The notes: generated by a model not told the origin, from the letters alone. DNA of 35,953 bases from Stenotrophomonas sp. BIGb0135 (GCF_024810105.1 NZ_JANUDX010000017.1:1-35953), one strand, 5' to 3'; positions 9,052 to 17,525 are shown, counted from the stretch's first letter. A program made the numbers and translations.

Positions 9052-10202
9052 TCGCGATTCTCCACGGATTCGGCCGGCCGAGCGTGGCTCGGCACGACCG
9101 GAGAGGTGGCTGCGGCAGAGCCCCCGTGTTGTTGAAGGGGGCGCGCCGACGACGCGGGGTCTACGGAGGATGCGCGGGCCTGTTGCGCCGCAGGTGCGGT
9201 CGGCTCCAGCGGGCGCGCAGAAGGCGTCGGGTTGGCGGGGGATGCCCCGCCGGCAGCCGGATTCGCCGCAGACGGATCGGGCTGAGGCGGTTCGTGCGCC
9301 GCAGGCAACGGCGCTGCCGGCCCACCGGCCTCATCCTGCAGACGCAGGTTGGGCGGAATCCGGATCGCCGCGCCGGGGCGCAGCAGGAGCACGTCGCGGC
9401 CACGGTCCAGCTGCGCGGCCGGTTTCAGTTCGCCGACCAGGAAGGCGTGGCTGTCGTCGGGGCGCAGCGCGGTGATCTTGCCGACCGGGAAGCCGGCCGG
9501 GAACCGCCCGCCCAGGCCGGAGGTGACGATCTCATCGCCCACTTCCACGCCGGCGCTGAGCGGGATGTCGCGCAGCTCCAGGGTGTCGCCACGGCCATAG
9601 ACGATCAGCCGCACGCCGTTGCGTGCCACCGTGACCGGCACTGCGTGGTCGGGGTCGGTGAGCAGCAGTACGGTGGCGTTGCTGCCGGTGGTGGCGATCA
9701 CCTGCCCCATCAGCCCGCCCGAGTCGATCACCGCCTGGCCGATGTGCACGCCATCGCGGCTGCCGGCGGCCAGCACCAGGCGCTGCCGGACCGGGTCCAG
9801 GTCGATGTCCAGGATCGGCGCCAGCTGGACGTCCAGGCCGCTGCGCTCGGCCACGTTGAGCAGTTCGCGCAGCTGCGCGTTGTCCAGCGCCGCGGTCTGC
9901 AGGCGGGTCAGGCGGGCATTGGCGATCAGCAGCTGGTTGCGCAGCTCGCGGTTTTCATCGACCAGCTGGCCGTGGCTGGCCGCGTTGTCCTTGACCTGGG
10001 TGCCGAGCTTGCCGGGCAAGCCGGCCAGCGCCCACACCGGCTGCACCAGCACGTTGGCCTGGGCGCGCAGGCGCGACAGCCAGCCGGCCTGGTCGTCGAG
10101 CACGATCAGGGTGATGGCCAGGGCCAGGTAGGCGAGCAGCCGCAGCGGACTGGCGGCATCGCCCTGGCGGGAGGCTACGGGAGGACCGGCGTAGGGCGGC
10201 AC
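9048..10202 (-). CDS. mreC: Rod shape-determining protein MreC
   Basis: Periplasmic scaffold anchored by one membrane helix; it links MreB to PBP2 and RodA. Visible parts are a short cytoplasmic N-terminus, a membrane helix (LLAYLALAITLIVL), a coiled-coil-like stretch (VDENRELRNQLLIANARL) and the beta-rich MreC core with conserved GLMGQV and TSGLGGRFPAGFPVG. A Pro/Ala/Gln-rich tail of about 100 residues follows and is likely disordered. The start is uncertain: GTG at 10202 gives 384 residues beginning VPPYAGPP; a TTG at 10244 adds 14 residues overlapping the hairpin at 10244-10306. Neither has a strong ribosome binding site. The GTG is preferred because it keeps the hairpin untranslated. Confidence 0.9.
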   Translation of the reverse strand: MPPYAGPPVASRQGDAASPLRLLAYLALAITLIVLDDQAGWLSRLRAQANVLVQPVWALAGLPGKLGTQVKDNAASHGQLVDENRELRNQLLIANARLTRLQTAALDNAQLRELLNVAERSGLDVQLAPILDIDLDPVRQRLVLAAGSRDGVHIGQAVIDSGGLMGQVIATTGSNATVLLLTDPDHAVPVTVARNGVRLIVYGRGDTLELRDIPLSAGVEVGDEIVTSGLGGRFPAGFPVGKITALRPDDSHAFLVGELKPAAQLDRGRDVLLLRPGAAIRIPPNLRLQDEAGGPAAPLPAAHEPPQPDPSAANPAAGGASPANPTPSARPLEPTAPAAQQARASSVDPASSARPLQQHGGSAAATSPVVPSHARPAESVENRE

Positions 10203-10243
10203 GACTGGCTTCGACTGGAGGCAAACAGGAGGGGGATGCGACA

Positions 10244-10306
10244 ACGCCCCGGCGCTGCGATGCCCGGCGTGCCAGGCACGCAGCGGGCATCACGCCGCAG
10301 GGGCGT
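10244..10306 (-). promoter_or_regulatory. Long hairpin between mreB and mreC
   Basis: An imperfect inverted repeat of 63 bases: outer arms acgcccc / ggggcgt, then ggcg / cgcc, gatgcccg / cgggcatc and the inner gcgtgcc / ggcacgc. In the minus-strand transcript it falls 25 bases after the mreB stop. No T run follows, so it is not a classic terminator. It may stall or process the transcript, or protect the 3' end of mreB mRNA, giving more MreB than MreC and MreD. Confidence 0.6.
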
Positions 10307-10331
10307 GTCCATGGAGCAAGACGGGTGCCGC

Positions 10332-11378
10332 TTACTCCGGCGCAAAGAACTCGTTGCCGTGCATGTCCACCAGCTCCAGCGCACGACCGCCACCGCGGGC
10401 CACGCAGGTCAGCGGGTCGTCGGCCACCTGCACGTGCAGTCCGGTCTCTTCGGAGATCAGGCGGTCCAGGTCGCGCAGCAGGGCGCCACCGCCGGTAAGC
10501 ACGATGCCGCGCTCGGCGACGTCGGCGCACAGTTCCGGCGGGGTCTGTTCCAGCGCCAGCTTGACCGCGCTGACGATGCCCGAGAGCGGCTCGTGCAGGG
10601 CTTCCAGCACCTCGTTGGAGTTGATCTTGATCATCTTCGGCACGCCCTCGGCGAGGTTGCGGCCGGAGATTTCCATCTCGATCACTTCCGCCTGCGGGTA
10701 GGCGCAGCCCAGTTCCACCTTGATGCGCTCGGCGGTGGCTTCACCGATCAGCATGCCGTGGTTGCGGCGCACGTAGTTGGTGATCGACTCGTCGAAGCGG
10801 TCGCCGCCGATGCGCACCGAGGCCGAGTAGACGATGCCGTTCAGCGAGATCACCGCCACTTCGGTGGTGCCGCCGCCGATGTCGATGACCATCGAGCCAC
10901 GCGCCTCGGTCACCGGCATGCCGGCGCCGATCGCGGCGGCCATGGGTTCTTCGATCAGGAACACGTCACGCGCACCGGCCTCTTCGGCCGATTCCTTGAT
11001 GGCGCGGCGCTCGACCTGGGTCGAGCCGGCCGGCACGCAGACCAGCACGCGCGGGCTCGGGCGCAGGAAGCGCGACTTGTGCACCTTCTTGATGAAGTGC
11101 TTGAGCATCGCCTCGGTGTAGGTGAAATCGGCGATGACGCCGTCCTTCATCGGGCGGATGGTGGTGATATGGCCCGGGGTACGGCCCAGCATCTGCTTGG
11201 CTTCGGCGCCGACGGCAGCCACGGAACGGGTACCACCGATGGCGCGATCCTGGCGCACGGCCACCACGGACGGCTCGTTCAGCACGATTCCCTGCCCGCG
11301 CACATAGATGAGGGTGTTGGCCGTGCCCAGGTCGATGGACAGGTCATTGGAGAACATGCCGCGCAGTTTCTTGAACAT
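10332..11378 (-). CDS. mreB: Actin-like rod shape-determining protein MreB
   Basis: Cytoplasmic actin homologue that forms membrane-bound filaments and directs the elongasome. The 348-residue product is nearly identical in length to E. coli MreB (347). The phosphate-binding loop DLGTANT lies at about residues 16-22, the second phosphate motif DIGGGTTEVAV in the middle, and the adenosine motif LTGGGALL near the C-terminus. The N-terminal MFKKLRGMF segment is the amphipathic membrane-binding helix. It is the first gene of the minus-strand elongasome cluster, separated from mreC by 129 bases containing a long hairpin. Confidence 0.98.
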   Translation of the reverse strand: MFKKLRGMFSNDLSIDLGTANTLIYVRGQGIVLNEPSVVAVRQDRAIGGTRSVAAVGAEAKQMLGRTPGHITTIRPMKDGVIADFTYTEAMLKHFIKKVHKSRFLRPSPRVLVCVPAGSTQVERRAIKESAEEAGARDVFLIEEPMAAAIGAGMPVTEARGSMVIDIGGGTTEVAVISLNGIVYSASVRIGGDRFDESITNYVRRNHGMLIGEATAERIKVELGCAYPQAEVIEMEISGRNLAEGVPKMIKINSNEVLEALHEPLSGIVSAVKLALEQTPPELCADVAERGIVLTGGGALLRDLDRLISEETGLHVQVADDPLTCVARGGGRALELVDMHGNEFFAPE

Positions 11379-11450
11379 CTGGGAGTTGATCCTGGGGGTG
11401 TCGCGCCCAACGCGGGATGGCGAAAAAATGGGCAGAATTCGAGGGCGACA

Positions 11451-11479
11451 AGCCTAGCAATCCCCCTGTGTGCGAGCAA
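11451..11479 (-). promoter_or_regulatory. Candidate promoter for mreB
   Basis: Minus strand: TTGCTC (11474-11479), 17-base spacer, TAGGCT (11451-11456) preceded by TGC, which makes an extended -10 element. The predicted transcript start near 11444 leaves a leader of about 65 bases before mreB. The -10 match is modest, so this is one plausible reading. Confidence 0.35.
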
Positions 11480-11616
11480 GGACAAATCTGGTGCAAAGCA
11501 AGCCTTCACGGCCATTCAGCCGATTTTTCATCTCGCCCGAGGGCCCCGGTTCTGGCCCAAAGCCGCCTCACCCGTTAACCTTTGCGCCGCAGGGCGCCTC
11601 ACGGCGCCGTTTCGTT

Positions 11617-11631
11617 GCCCGCCCGGCGGGC
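11617..11631. other. Small GC-rich hairpin before the PfkB kinase
   Basis: Perfect 6-bp stem gcccgc / gcgggc with a 3-base loop, 31 bases before the kinase ATG. Another palindromic hairpin (ggcgcc, tcac, ggcgcc) lies just upstream near 11594. Role unknown; the rest of the 284-base divergent interval has no gene. Confidence 0.35.
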
Positions 11632-11662
11632 CTCAAACTCCTTTCCGCATAGGCCTTAATCG

Positions 11663-12601
11663 ATGTCCGCTTTGATCTGTGGTTCTCTTGCCTTCGACAC
11701 CATCATGGTGTTCCCGGACCAGTTCAAGAATCACATCCTGCCGGACAAGGTGCACATCCTGAACGTGTCCTTCCTGGTGCCGCGGATGCGTCGTGAATTC
11801 GGGGGTTGCGCAGGCAACATCGCCTACAACCTGCACCTGCTGGGTGGCGATCCGATCCCGATGGGCACGGTGGGGTCGGACTTCGGGCCCTACCGCGAGT
11901 ACTTCCAGGGCCTGGGCATCGACCTGACCCGGGTCAAGGTGATCGACGAACTGTTCACCCCGCAGGCGTTCATCACCACCGACCACGACAACAACCAGAT
12001 CACCGCCTTCCACCCGGGCGCGATGATGCGGTCCTACGAAAACCACGTGAAGGACGTGCCGGGCGTGACCCTGGGCCTGGTCGGCCCGGACGGGCGCGAG
12101 GGCATGATCCAGAACTCGCAGGAGTTCTTCGACGCGGGCGTGCCGTTCATCTTCGACCCGGGCCAGGCCATGCCGCTGTTCAACGGCCCGGAGCTGCGCA
12201 CCTTCATCGAGCAGGCCGACTACGTGGTGGTCAACGACTACGAGTCCAACCTGCTGCAGGAGCGCACCGGCTGGGACGAAAAGGCGATCGTGAGCCGGGT
12301 CAAGGCCTACATCACCACCCGCGGCCCGAAGGGCGCGGTCATCCACACCCCGGAAAAGACCTACGACATCCCGCCGGCGCACGAACGCCGCGTGGTCGAC
12401 CCGACCGGCTGCGGCGATGCGTTCCGCGCCGGGCTGATCTACGGCATCGAGAAGGGCTACGACTGGCTGACCATCGGCCGCATGGGCAACCTGATGGGCG
12501 CGCTGAAGGTCGAGCACCCGGGCACGCAGAACCAGCGGTTCACCTTCGATGAGTTCAACGAGCAGTTCAAGCAGCAGTTCGGTTACGCCCTGACGGCGTA
12601 A
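11663..12601 (+). CDS. PfkB/ribokinase-family carbohydrate or nucleoside kinase
   Basis: Phosphorylates a sugar or nucleoside from ATP; the substrate cannot be told from sequence. The 312-residue product has the ribokinase fold marks: FGGCAGNIAYN near residues 46-56 (substrate-side Gly-Gly motif) and the second PfkB signature DPTGCGDAFRAG at 246-257, with Asp252 as the expected catalytic base. Overall it resembles the adenosine-kinase-like branch. It is the only plus-strand gene between mreB and the lipoprotein/HAD pair, so it is monocistronic. There is no clear Shine-Dalgarno sequence. A hairpin terminator candidate follows at 12646. Confidence 0.88.
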   Translation: MSALICGSLAFDTIMVFPDQFKNHILPDKVHILNVSFLVPRMRREFGGCAGNIAYNLHLLGGDPIPMGTVGSDFGPYREYFQGLGIDLTRVKVIDELFTPQAFITTDHDNNQITAFHPGAMMRSYENHVKDVPGVTLGLVGPDGREGMIQNSQEFFDAGVPFIFDPGQAMPLFNGPELRTFIEQADYVVVNDYESNLLQERTGWDEKAIVSRVKAYITTRGPKGAVIHTPEKTYDIPPAHERRVVDPTGCGDAFRAGLIYGIEKGYDWLTIGRMGNLMGALKVEHPGTQNQRFTFDEFNEQFKQQFGYALTA

Positions 12602-12645
12602 CCGCATTGCCCGCGCACTCCGGCCGAACCCTGCGCCGTTGGCGC

Positions 12646-12668
12646 GCCCCCTTGGACACCAAGGGGGC
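12646..12668 (+). terminator. Terminator-like hairpin after the PfkB kinase
   Basis: Perfect 10-bp stem gcccccttgg / ccaagggggc with a 3-base loop, 44 bases after the kinase stop, followed by tcttc. The T run is weak, but stem and position fit a terminator. The rest of 12669-12894, between converging genes, shows no gene or repeat. Confidence 0.55.
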
Positions 12669-12894
12669 TCTTCACCCAGACGGTGGATCGGGGACGTTTC
12701 AGCGCAGCGCCGGGCCATGCGCGGCCGCTTGCAGGTCCGTCGCCGCGGCACCGTGAATCGTTCGCCGTCCCCGGCGGTAGGCGTTGCAGATCACCGCTTC
12801 CGTCACCTCGATCACGGATGACGGCGGACGATCGGCATTCCGATCCTGGCGGCGTCGCCGAGCCGGCATAGCGCCTGCCCCACCGGGGCCGCGA

Positions 12895-13533
12895 TCAGGC
12901 CGCAGGGCCCTTCCCTGCCCACTCCGCCAGCACGGCGCCGCAATCGGCGCGATGCCAGCACGCCAGGCCCGGCCACGGGTTGTCCGGGGCGTTGACGAGC
13001 AGCGTGCGGGTGCCGGCGGCGCGGCCGCATTCCAGGTCGAAACGGTGGTCGCCGACCATCACGAGCTGCTGTGGGTCCGCCTGCCAGCGCCCCACGAAGT
13101 ACTGCAGCCCGGCCGGCGACGGCTTGGGCGTGGCCTCGTCGCGGCCGACGATGTCATCGGCGCCGAACGCGTCAGCCAGCCCGATGGCCTGCAGCGTCAC
13201 CTGCGCCAGTTCGCGCGCGTTGCGGGTGAGGATGCCCAGACGGCAGCCGGCACTGTGCAGCGCGCGCACCAGCGCCACCGCGCCAGGGGCTGCGCGTGCG
13301 CCCTCGGCGAGCTCGCGCTCATGGGCAAGCAGCCACGCGTGTTTGGCGTCGGCCTCGTCGGCCGGCAGCGCGGCCAGATGGGCGAGGATGTCCTCCCCCG
13401 ACGGAATCGCCAGCGCGCGCTTGATCTGCTCGAAATCGTGCACCGCGACGGTCAGCGTGCCGTCCATGTCGAACACCCAGTGACGCATCGCCGAGAACGG
13501 CGGTGCCGGCGTCGCCAGCGCGGTGCCGGTCAT
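12895..13533 (-). CDS. HAD-superfamily phosphatase (phosphoglycolate phosphatase-like)
   Basis: Likely hydrolyses a small phosphorylated metabolite in the cytoplasm. All four HAD motifs are visible: DMDGT (motif I, nucleophile and acid Asp), ILTRN (motif II), the Lys in TPKPSPAGL (motif III) and GDHRFDLECGRAAG (motif IV). The helical cap between motifs I and II places it in subfamily IA. The start at 13533 is chosen because its ATG overlaps the stop of the upstream lipoprotein gene as ATGA, giving 212 residues; a second start at 13488 lies directly before motif I. Substrate unknown; the pairing with a lipoprotein gives no clear hint. Confidence 0.85.
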   Translation of the reverse strand: MTGTALATPAPPFSAMRHWVFDMDGTLTVAVHDFEQIKRALAIPSGEDILAHLAALPADEADAKHAWLLAHERELAEGARAAPGAVALVRALHSAGCRLGILTRNARELAQVTLQAIGLADAFGADDIVGRDEATPKPSPAGLQYFVGRWQADPQQLVMVGDHRFDLECGRAAGTRTLLVNAPDNPWPGLACWHRADCGAVLAEWAGKGPAA

Positions 13534-14261
13534 TGCCACCACGTCGGCATGCGGTGGGTATCCACGCCACCGGTCTCGAACACCGCGGTACGCGTGCCAC
13601 CGGCCTTGACCGGGAATTCGATGCTGATCACCTTGGCCTTGCGCGCCAGCGTCCACAGCGCCTTCTGGTCGGTGATGAACATCGCGATGGCTTCGTCGGT
13701 CTTGGGCCGCCACGCGGCCATCGCGACCGGCTTGCCGCCATCCACGCTCACCTGCACCTTGCACTGCGGGCAGCGGAAGTCGCCGGCCTGCAGCACCAGG
13801 TAGGCATGCCGCTTCCACTCGGGGTGGTCGCGGAACACCAGCTGCACCGGCTTGGCGCCGCTGCCATCCACGTCCACGCGTTCCTTGCTGTAGATCTGCG
13901 CCGAGACCTGGCTGCCCTTGCTGCCCACCGGGATCTGGTTGTACTGCCACAGCCCCTGCATGCGGCGCAGGTCGCGCGCCGCGTCGCCCTTGGCCTGGAC
14001 CTCGGCGAAGCCCGGTTCGATGCGGGCGGCCGCGTCGGTGTCCTTGTACTGGTCCAGCAGGGCGCCGCCGTGGATGCGCGCACGCTCCCAGTCCTGCGAC
14101 GCCACGGCCATGTCGTACTGCTTGGCCACGCCCTCGGCCTTTTCTTCCTGCTGCGCCCTGGCGGCCGCGGCGGCGGCTTCCTGCGCCTTGCGCGCTTCCT
14201 CGGGGTTGCTGCAGGCGGCCAGCGCGAACGCGCAGGCGGCGGCCAGGATCAGTCGTTTCAT
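13530..14261 (-). CDS. Uncharacterised lipoprotein with CPQC motif
   Basis: Not a family I recognise. The 243-residue product has a clear lipobox (ALAAC, Cys17), so it should be an envelope lipoprotein. Residues about 20-65 are Ala/Gln/Glu-rich and predicted helical, possibly a coiled coil. The C-terminal half appears beta-rich and contains a single CPQC pair, which could bind metal or form a disulphide. GGAG lies 8 bases before the ATG at 14261. It overlaps the HAD phosphatase start by four bases, so the two are co-translated. Confidence 0.8.
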   Translation of the reverse strand: MKRLILAAACAFALAACSNPEEARKAQEAAAAAARAQQEEKAEGVAKQYDMAVASQDWERARIHGGALLDQYKDTDAAARIEPGFAEVQAKGDAARDLRRMQGLWQYNQIPVGSKGSQVSAQIYSKERVDVDGSGAKPVQLVFRDHPEWKRHAYLVLQAGDFRCPQCKVQVSVDGGKPVAMAAWRPKTDEAIAMFITDQKALWTLARKAKVISIEFPVKAGGTRTAVFETGGVDTHRMPTWWQ

Positions 14262-14333
14262 TGCGTACTCCGTGATTGGCAAGGCGCCCGATGGCGTCAC
14301 CCAACTACTGTATCGCCTGATGCGGCCAAGAGC

Positions 14334-14495
14334 AGCCGTGCATGGCCCGGCGCTACCCAATTGCATTGTGTCCCGACGCGTAGCCGGGCATGGCCCGGCT
14401 CTACCCACTTGCATGGTGTCCCGACGCGCAGCCGGGCATGGCCCGGCTCTACCCAATTGCTTGATGTCCCGAGGCGCAGCCGGGCATGCCATCGG
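14334..14495 (-). repeat. SMAG repeat array with exact 48-base period
   Basis: Four copies in one orientation (minus-strand GTAG) begin at 14334, 14382, 14430 and 14478, exactly 48 bases apart. The core is agccgggcatggcccggct followed by ctac; the first copy has base changes and the fourth is truncated after the loop. Spacers (ccaattgcattgtgtcccg type) are also repeated, so the whole 48-base unit was duplicated. Confidence 0.9.
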
Positions 14496-14552
14496 TGCGC
14501 GGCGCATGCCCGACCGGCATCGCGCGCGTCTCGCACGGTACCGGCCCGATAG

Positions 14553-14571
14553 TGCCGAGCCATGCTCGGCA
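14553..14571. repeat. Short palindromic repeat (REP-like)
   Basis: Perfect 8-bp stem tgccgagc / gctcggca with loop cat. Same size and loop as SMAG elements but without a GTAG head. Confidence 0.6.
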
Positions 14572-14589
14572 GCGGCACCGCATGGACAC

Positions 14590-14618
14590 AAAAAAACGGC
14601 GGGTTTCCCCGCCGTTTT
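14590..14618 (-). terminator. Rho-independent terminator after the M1 aminopeptidase
   Basis: Stem aaaacggcggg / cccgccgtttt with a 4-base loop; on the minus strand it is followed by seven T. It lies 56 bases past the aminopeptidase stop. T runs on both sides could also let it stop plus-strand transcription. Confidence 0.9.
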
Positions 14619-14643
14619 CAGGCATTGCCTCGCACCGTAGCCA

Positions 14644-14664
14644 CTGACCGGCCATGCCGGCCAG
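14644..14664 (-). repeat. REP-like hairpin at the aminopeptidase 3' end
   Basis: Stem ctgaccggc / gccggccag with loop cat and one G-U pair on the minus strand, ending 9 bases after the stop codon. A gtag lies just before it at 14637-14640, which suggests a diverged SMAG copy. Confidence 0.55.
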
Positions 14665-14673
14665 CAACGGGCA

Positions 14674-16608
14674 TTATTTGGCGCTTGCCTTGTCCAGCAT
14701 GTCCTGCACCGACGCGGTGGTGATCGGGTGGTAGCCCGGCTTGGCCTTCTCGAAGGCGGCCTTGGCGAACGCCAGGCCTTCCGGGGTCTTCACCAGTTCG
14801 GCGTAGATCGGCAGGATCAGCTTGCGGCGGCCGACGCGCTCGATGAACGCCGCGGCCGGTTCATTGGCCGCCGTGTAACCGCTGCGGATCGCCAGCGGAT
14901 ACCAGCGCATCGCGATTTCGCCGTTGGCGGTGCCGGTGAAGTGGTAGGCCTTGTCCAGCGCGGCCAGCTTCTCCACCGGCAGGGTCTTGCCCAGGCCGTC
15001 GATGAAGTGGACCCACTCCTGGGTGCCCCACTCGCTGCTGATCTGCACGTTCGGCAGCGTGTCGCTGCCCTGCCAGGCGATGCGCGCGGTGTCGACGATG
15101 GAGAAGTTGCGCGAGCGTGCCTTGGTGGCGAACGCCGGGATGCCCGGCTCGTCCAGCCACGCCTTCAGCTCGGCATCGGTGACCGCGCCAGGCTTCTTGG
15201 ACAGCAGGTTCTTCTTCAGGTACACGACGAACTGGTCGGTGTTCGCGCTCTGGAAGGCATGGTCATCGAACCAGCCGCGCAGGAACGGATCAAAGGTCTC
15301 GCGGCCAAAACGCTGCTCCAGGAACTGCAGGAACCACGCGCCCTTGACGTAGGCCACCTGGCTCAGCGCATCGTCGGGGTCACGCTCGGTCAGCGGCGGC
15401 AGGGCCAGCGCCTGGTCGGCCGGGCTCATGTCCTTGACCTCGGCCAGCAGGTCGTTCTGGTCGATCTCGCGCTCCATCTCGGCCATTTCCTGGCCGTACA
15501 GCGCTTCGGTGATGCGGCCCTGCACGTAGGTGGTGAACCCTTCGTTGAGCCAGATGTCCTTCCAGCTGGCGTTGGTCACCAGGTTGCCCGACCAGCTGTG
15601 CGCCAGTTCATGGGCGACCAGCGAGACCAGCGACTTGTCGCCCACGATCACGGTCGGGGTGGCGAAGGTCAGGCGCGGGTTTTCCATGCCGCCGAACGGG
15701 AACGACGGCGGCAGCACCAGCATGTCGTAGCGGCCCCAGCGGTACTCGCCGTACAGCTTCTCGGCCGCGCCGATCATCTTCTCGGTGTCTTCGAACTCCT
15801 TGGCGGCCTTGCCGACCATGGTTGGTTCGGCCCACACGCCGGAGCGGCCGGAGATCGGCTCGAACACCAGGTCGCCGGCGGCGATGGCCAGCAGGTAGGA
15901 CGGGATCGGCTGCGGCATCTTGAAGGTGTAGTCACCGTCACGCGCGGCCTTGGGATCGTTGTCGGCGCTCATCAGCACCATCACGTCCGGGCGCGAGACC
16001 ACGTGCGCGCTGTAGGTGAAGCGCACGCTCGGGGTGTCCTGCAGCGGCACCCACGAACGCGCGTGGATGGCCTGGGACTGGCTGAACATGAAGGGCAGCT
16101 TCTTGCCCTCGGTCATCGACGGCTCCAGCCACTGCAGGCCCGAGGCGGTCGGGGCCGTGTGGTAGGTGATCACGACCTTGCCCGGCTGTTCCGGCGCGTC
16201 GATGCTCAGCTTGCTGCCGAACACCTTGTCGGCCGGGGCCAACGCGAACTGGAGCGGGGCGGCCTTGCCGTCCGCGCCGATCGCCTCGACCTTCTCCACG
16301 GTGAGTTCGCGGGTATCCAGCACCAGCTGTTTGGCCGCCTTGTCCTTCCACTCCAGGGTGTAGGTCGCGGTGCCGCCGATCTGCTTGGCGTCGAAGTCCA
16401 GCTTCAGGTCCAGCGCCAGGTCCTTGACCACCACCTTGTCCGGCTCGGCGTAGGAGCTTTCATCATGGCTGCGGCTGTCGGCTTTCATGGCAGTGCTCGC
16501 CGGTGCGGTGGCGGTGGGCGCGGCCGTCGGGGCGGCCGGTTCTTTGGAGCAGCCGGCGGCCAGCGCCACGGCCAGGGGAATCAACAGGAACGGAGATCGC
16601 ATGGACAT
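14674..16608 (-). CDS. M1-family zinc aminopeptidase lipoprotein
   Basis: Removes N-terminal residues from peptides, probably in the periplasm or at the outer membrane because it carries a lipobox (LAAGC, Cys20). The 644-residue product has an Ala/Thr/Pro-rich linker, the exopeptidase motif GGMEN at 306-310, the zinc motif H333-E-L-A-H337 and the third ligand Glu356, which gives the standard HEXXH-X18-E spacing. The tyrosine region SQVAYVKGAWF and the C-terminal part resemble the leukotriene A4 hydrolase branch. Two starts (16608 and 16602) are two codons apart. Single-gene unit: a REP-like hairpin and a strong terminator follow. Confidence 0.93.
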   Translation of the reverse strand: MSMRSPFLLIPLAVALAAGCSKEPAAPTAAPTATAPASTAMKADSRSHDESSYAEPDKVVVKDLALDLKLDFDAKQIGGTATYTLEWKDKAAKQLVLDTRELTVEKVEAIGADGKAAPLQFALAPADKVFGSKLSIDAPEQPGKVVITYHTAPTASGLQWLEPSMTEGKKLPFMFSQSQAIHARSWVPLQDTPSVRFTYSAHVVSRPDVMVLMSADNDPKAARDGDYTFKMPQPIPSYLLAIAAGDLVFEPISGRSGVWAEPTMVGKAAKEFEDTEKMIGAAEKLYGEYRWGRYDMLVLPPSFPFGGMENPRLTFATPTVIVGDKSLVSLVAHELAHSWSGNLVTNASWKDIWLNEGFTTYVQGRITEALYGQEMAEMEREIDQNDLLAEVKDMSPADQALALPPLTERDPDDALSQVAYVKGAWFLQFLEQRFGRETFDPFLRGWFDDHAFQSANTDQFVVYLKKNLLSKKPGAVTDAELKAWLDEPGIPAFATKARSRNFSIVDTARIAWQGSDTLPNVQISSEWGTQEWVHFIDGLGKTLPVEKLAALDKAYHFTGTANGEIAMRWYPLAIRSGYTAANEPAAAFIERVGRRKLILPIYAELVKTPEGLAFAKAAFEKAKPGYHPITTASVQDMLDKASAK

Positions 16609-16718
16609 CGGGACCGATCAGGGTGAAACGACCAGTTTACCCCCTGGCCGCACCGCCCGGGCAGCGGTGCCGTCCCGCCTGCGCATTCAGCCTGATCGGT
16701 TCGCCGGCGCGGCGCAGG

Positions 16719-16743
16719 AGGCGCGCACCCCTGGCGCGCGCCT
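16719..16743 (-). other. Hairpin after ubiE
   Basis: Stem aggcgcgc / gcgcgcct with a 9-base loop, 20 bases beyond the ubiE stop. No T run follows, so a terminator role is uncertain. Confidence 0.35.
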
Positions 16744-16763
16744 GCAGAACGCAGCGCGTGGGG

Positions 16764-17525
16764 TCAGATCTTGTAGCCGGAGTGGATCGAGACGATGCCG
16801 CCGGTCAGGTTCTTGTAATGGCAGCGCGCGAAGCCGGCCTCGCCCATCATGGTCTTGAGCTGTTCCTGCGGCGGGTGCTTGCGGATGCTCTCGGCCAGGT
16901 ACTGGTAGCTGTCGCCATCGCGGGCGAACAACTGGCCCAGCTTGGGCAGGATCTTGAACGAGTGGAAGTCGTAGATCGGCTTGAACCAGTCCGCGGTGAC
17001 TTCGGAGAACTCCAGCACGCGGGCCTGGCCGCCCACCTTGAGCACGCGGTACATCTCGCGCAGGCCGGCGTCCTTGTCGGTCACGTTGCGCAGGCCGAAG
17101 GCGATGGTCACCAGGTCGAAGCTGGCATCCGGGAACGGCAGCGCCTCGGCGTTGCACTGCACGTACTCCAGGCCCGAGACCAGGCCCCGGTTCATCAGCC
17201 GGTCGCGGCCGACCGAAAGCATGCCGGCGTTGATGTCGCCCAGCACCACCTCGCCGTCCTCGCCCACGCGCTCCTTGATCAGCGCGGCGATATCGCCGGT
17301 GCCACCGGCCAGGTCGAGCACGCGGTCGCCCGGCTTCACCTGCGCGGTGGCCACGTAGTAGCGCTTCCACGCCCGGTGGATGCCCAGGCTCATCAGGTCG
17401 TTCATCAGGTCGTAGCTGCGCGCGACCGAGGTGAACACTTCGCCCACCAGCTTCTGCTTGTCCTTGGCGGCGACATCGCGGAAGCCGAAATGGGTGGTGC
17501 CAGTCTTGTAGGGGGATTCGCTCAT
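16764..17525 (-). CDS. ubiE: Ubiquinone/menaquinone biosynthesis C-methyltransferase UbiE
   Basis: SAM-dependent methyltransferase acting on the benzoquinol ring in ubiquinone synthesis (and demethylmenaquinone where present). The 253-residue product matches the family length (E. coli 251). It shows the N-terminal VFTSVARSYDLMNDLMSLGIHR signature start, the SAM loop VLDLAGGTGD near residues 69-78, and AFGLRNVTD, a UbiE hallmark. The start at 17525 fits the family and sits 6 bases after a candidate -10 box, so the mRNA may be leaderless. Divergent from the cytosine deaminase gene. Confidence 0.97.
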   Translation of the reverse strand: MSESPYKTGTTHFGFRDVAAKDKQKLVGEVFTSVARSYDLMNDLMSLGIHRAWKRYYVATAQVKPGDRVLDLAGGTGDIAALIKERVGEDGEVVLGDINAGMLSVGRDRLMNRGLVSGLEYVQCNAEALPFPDASFDLVTIAFGLRNVTDKDAGLREMYRVLKVGGQARVLEFSEVTADWFKPIYDFHSFKILPKLGQLFARDGDSYQYLAESIRKHPPQEQLKTMMGEAGFARCHYKNLTGGIVSIHSGYKI

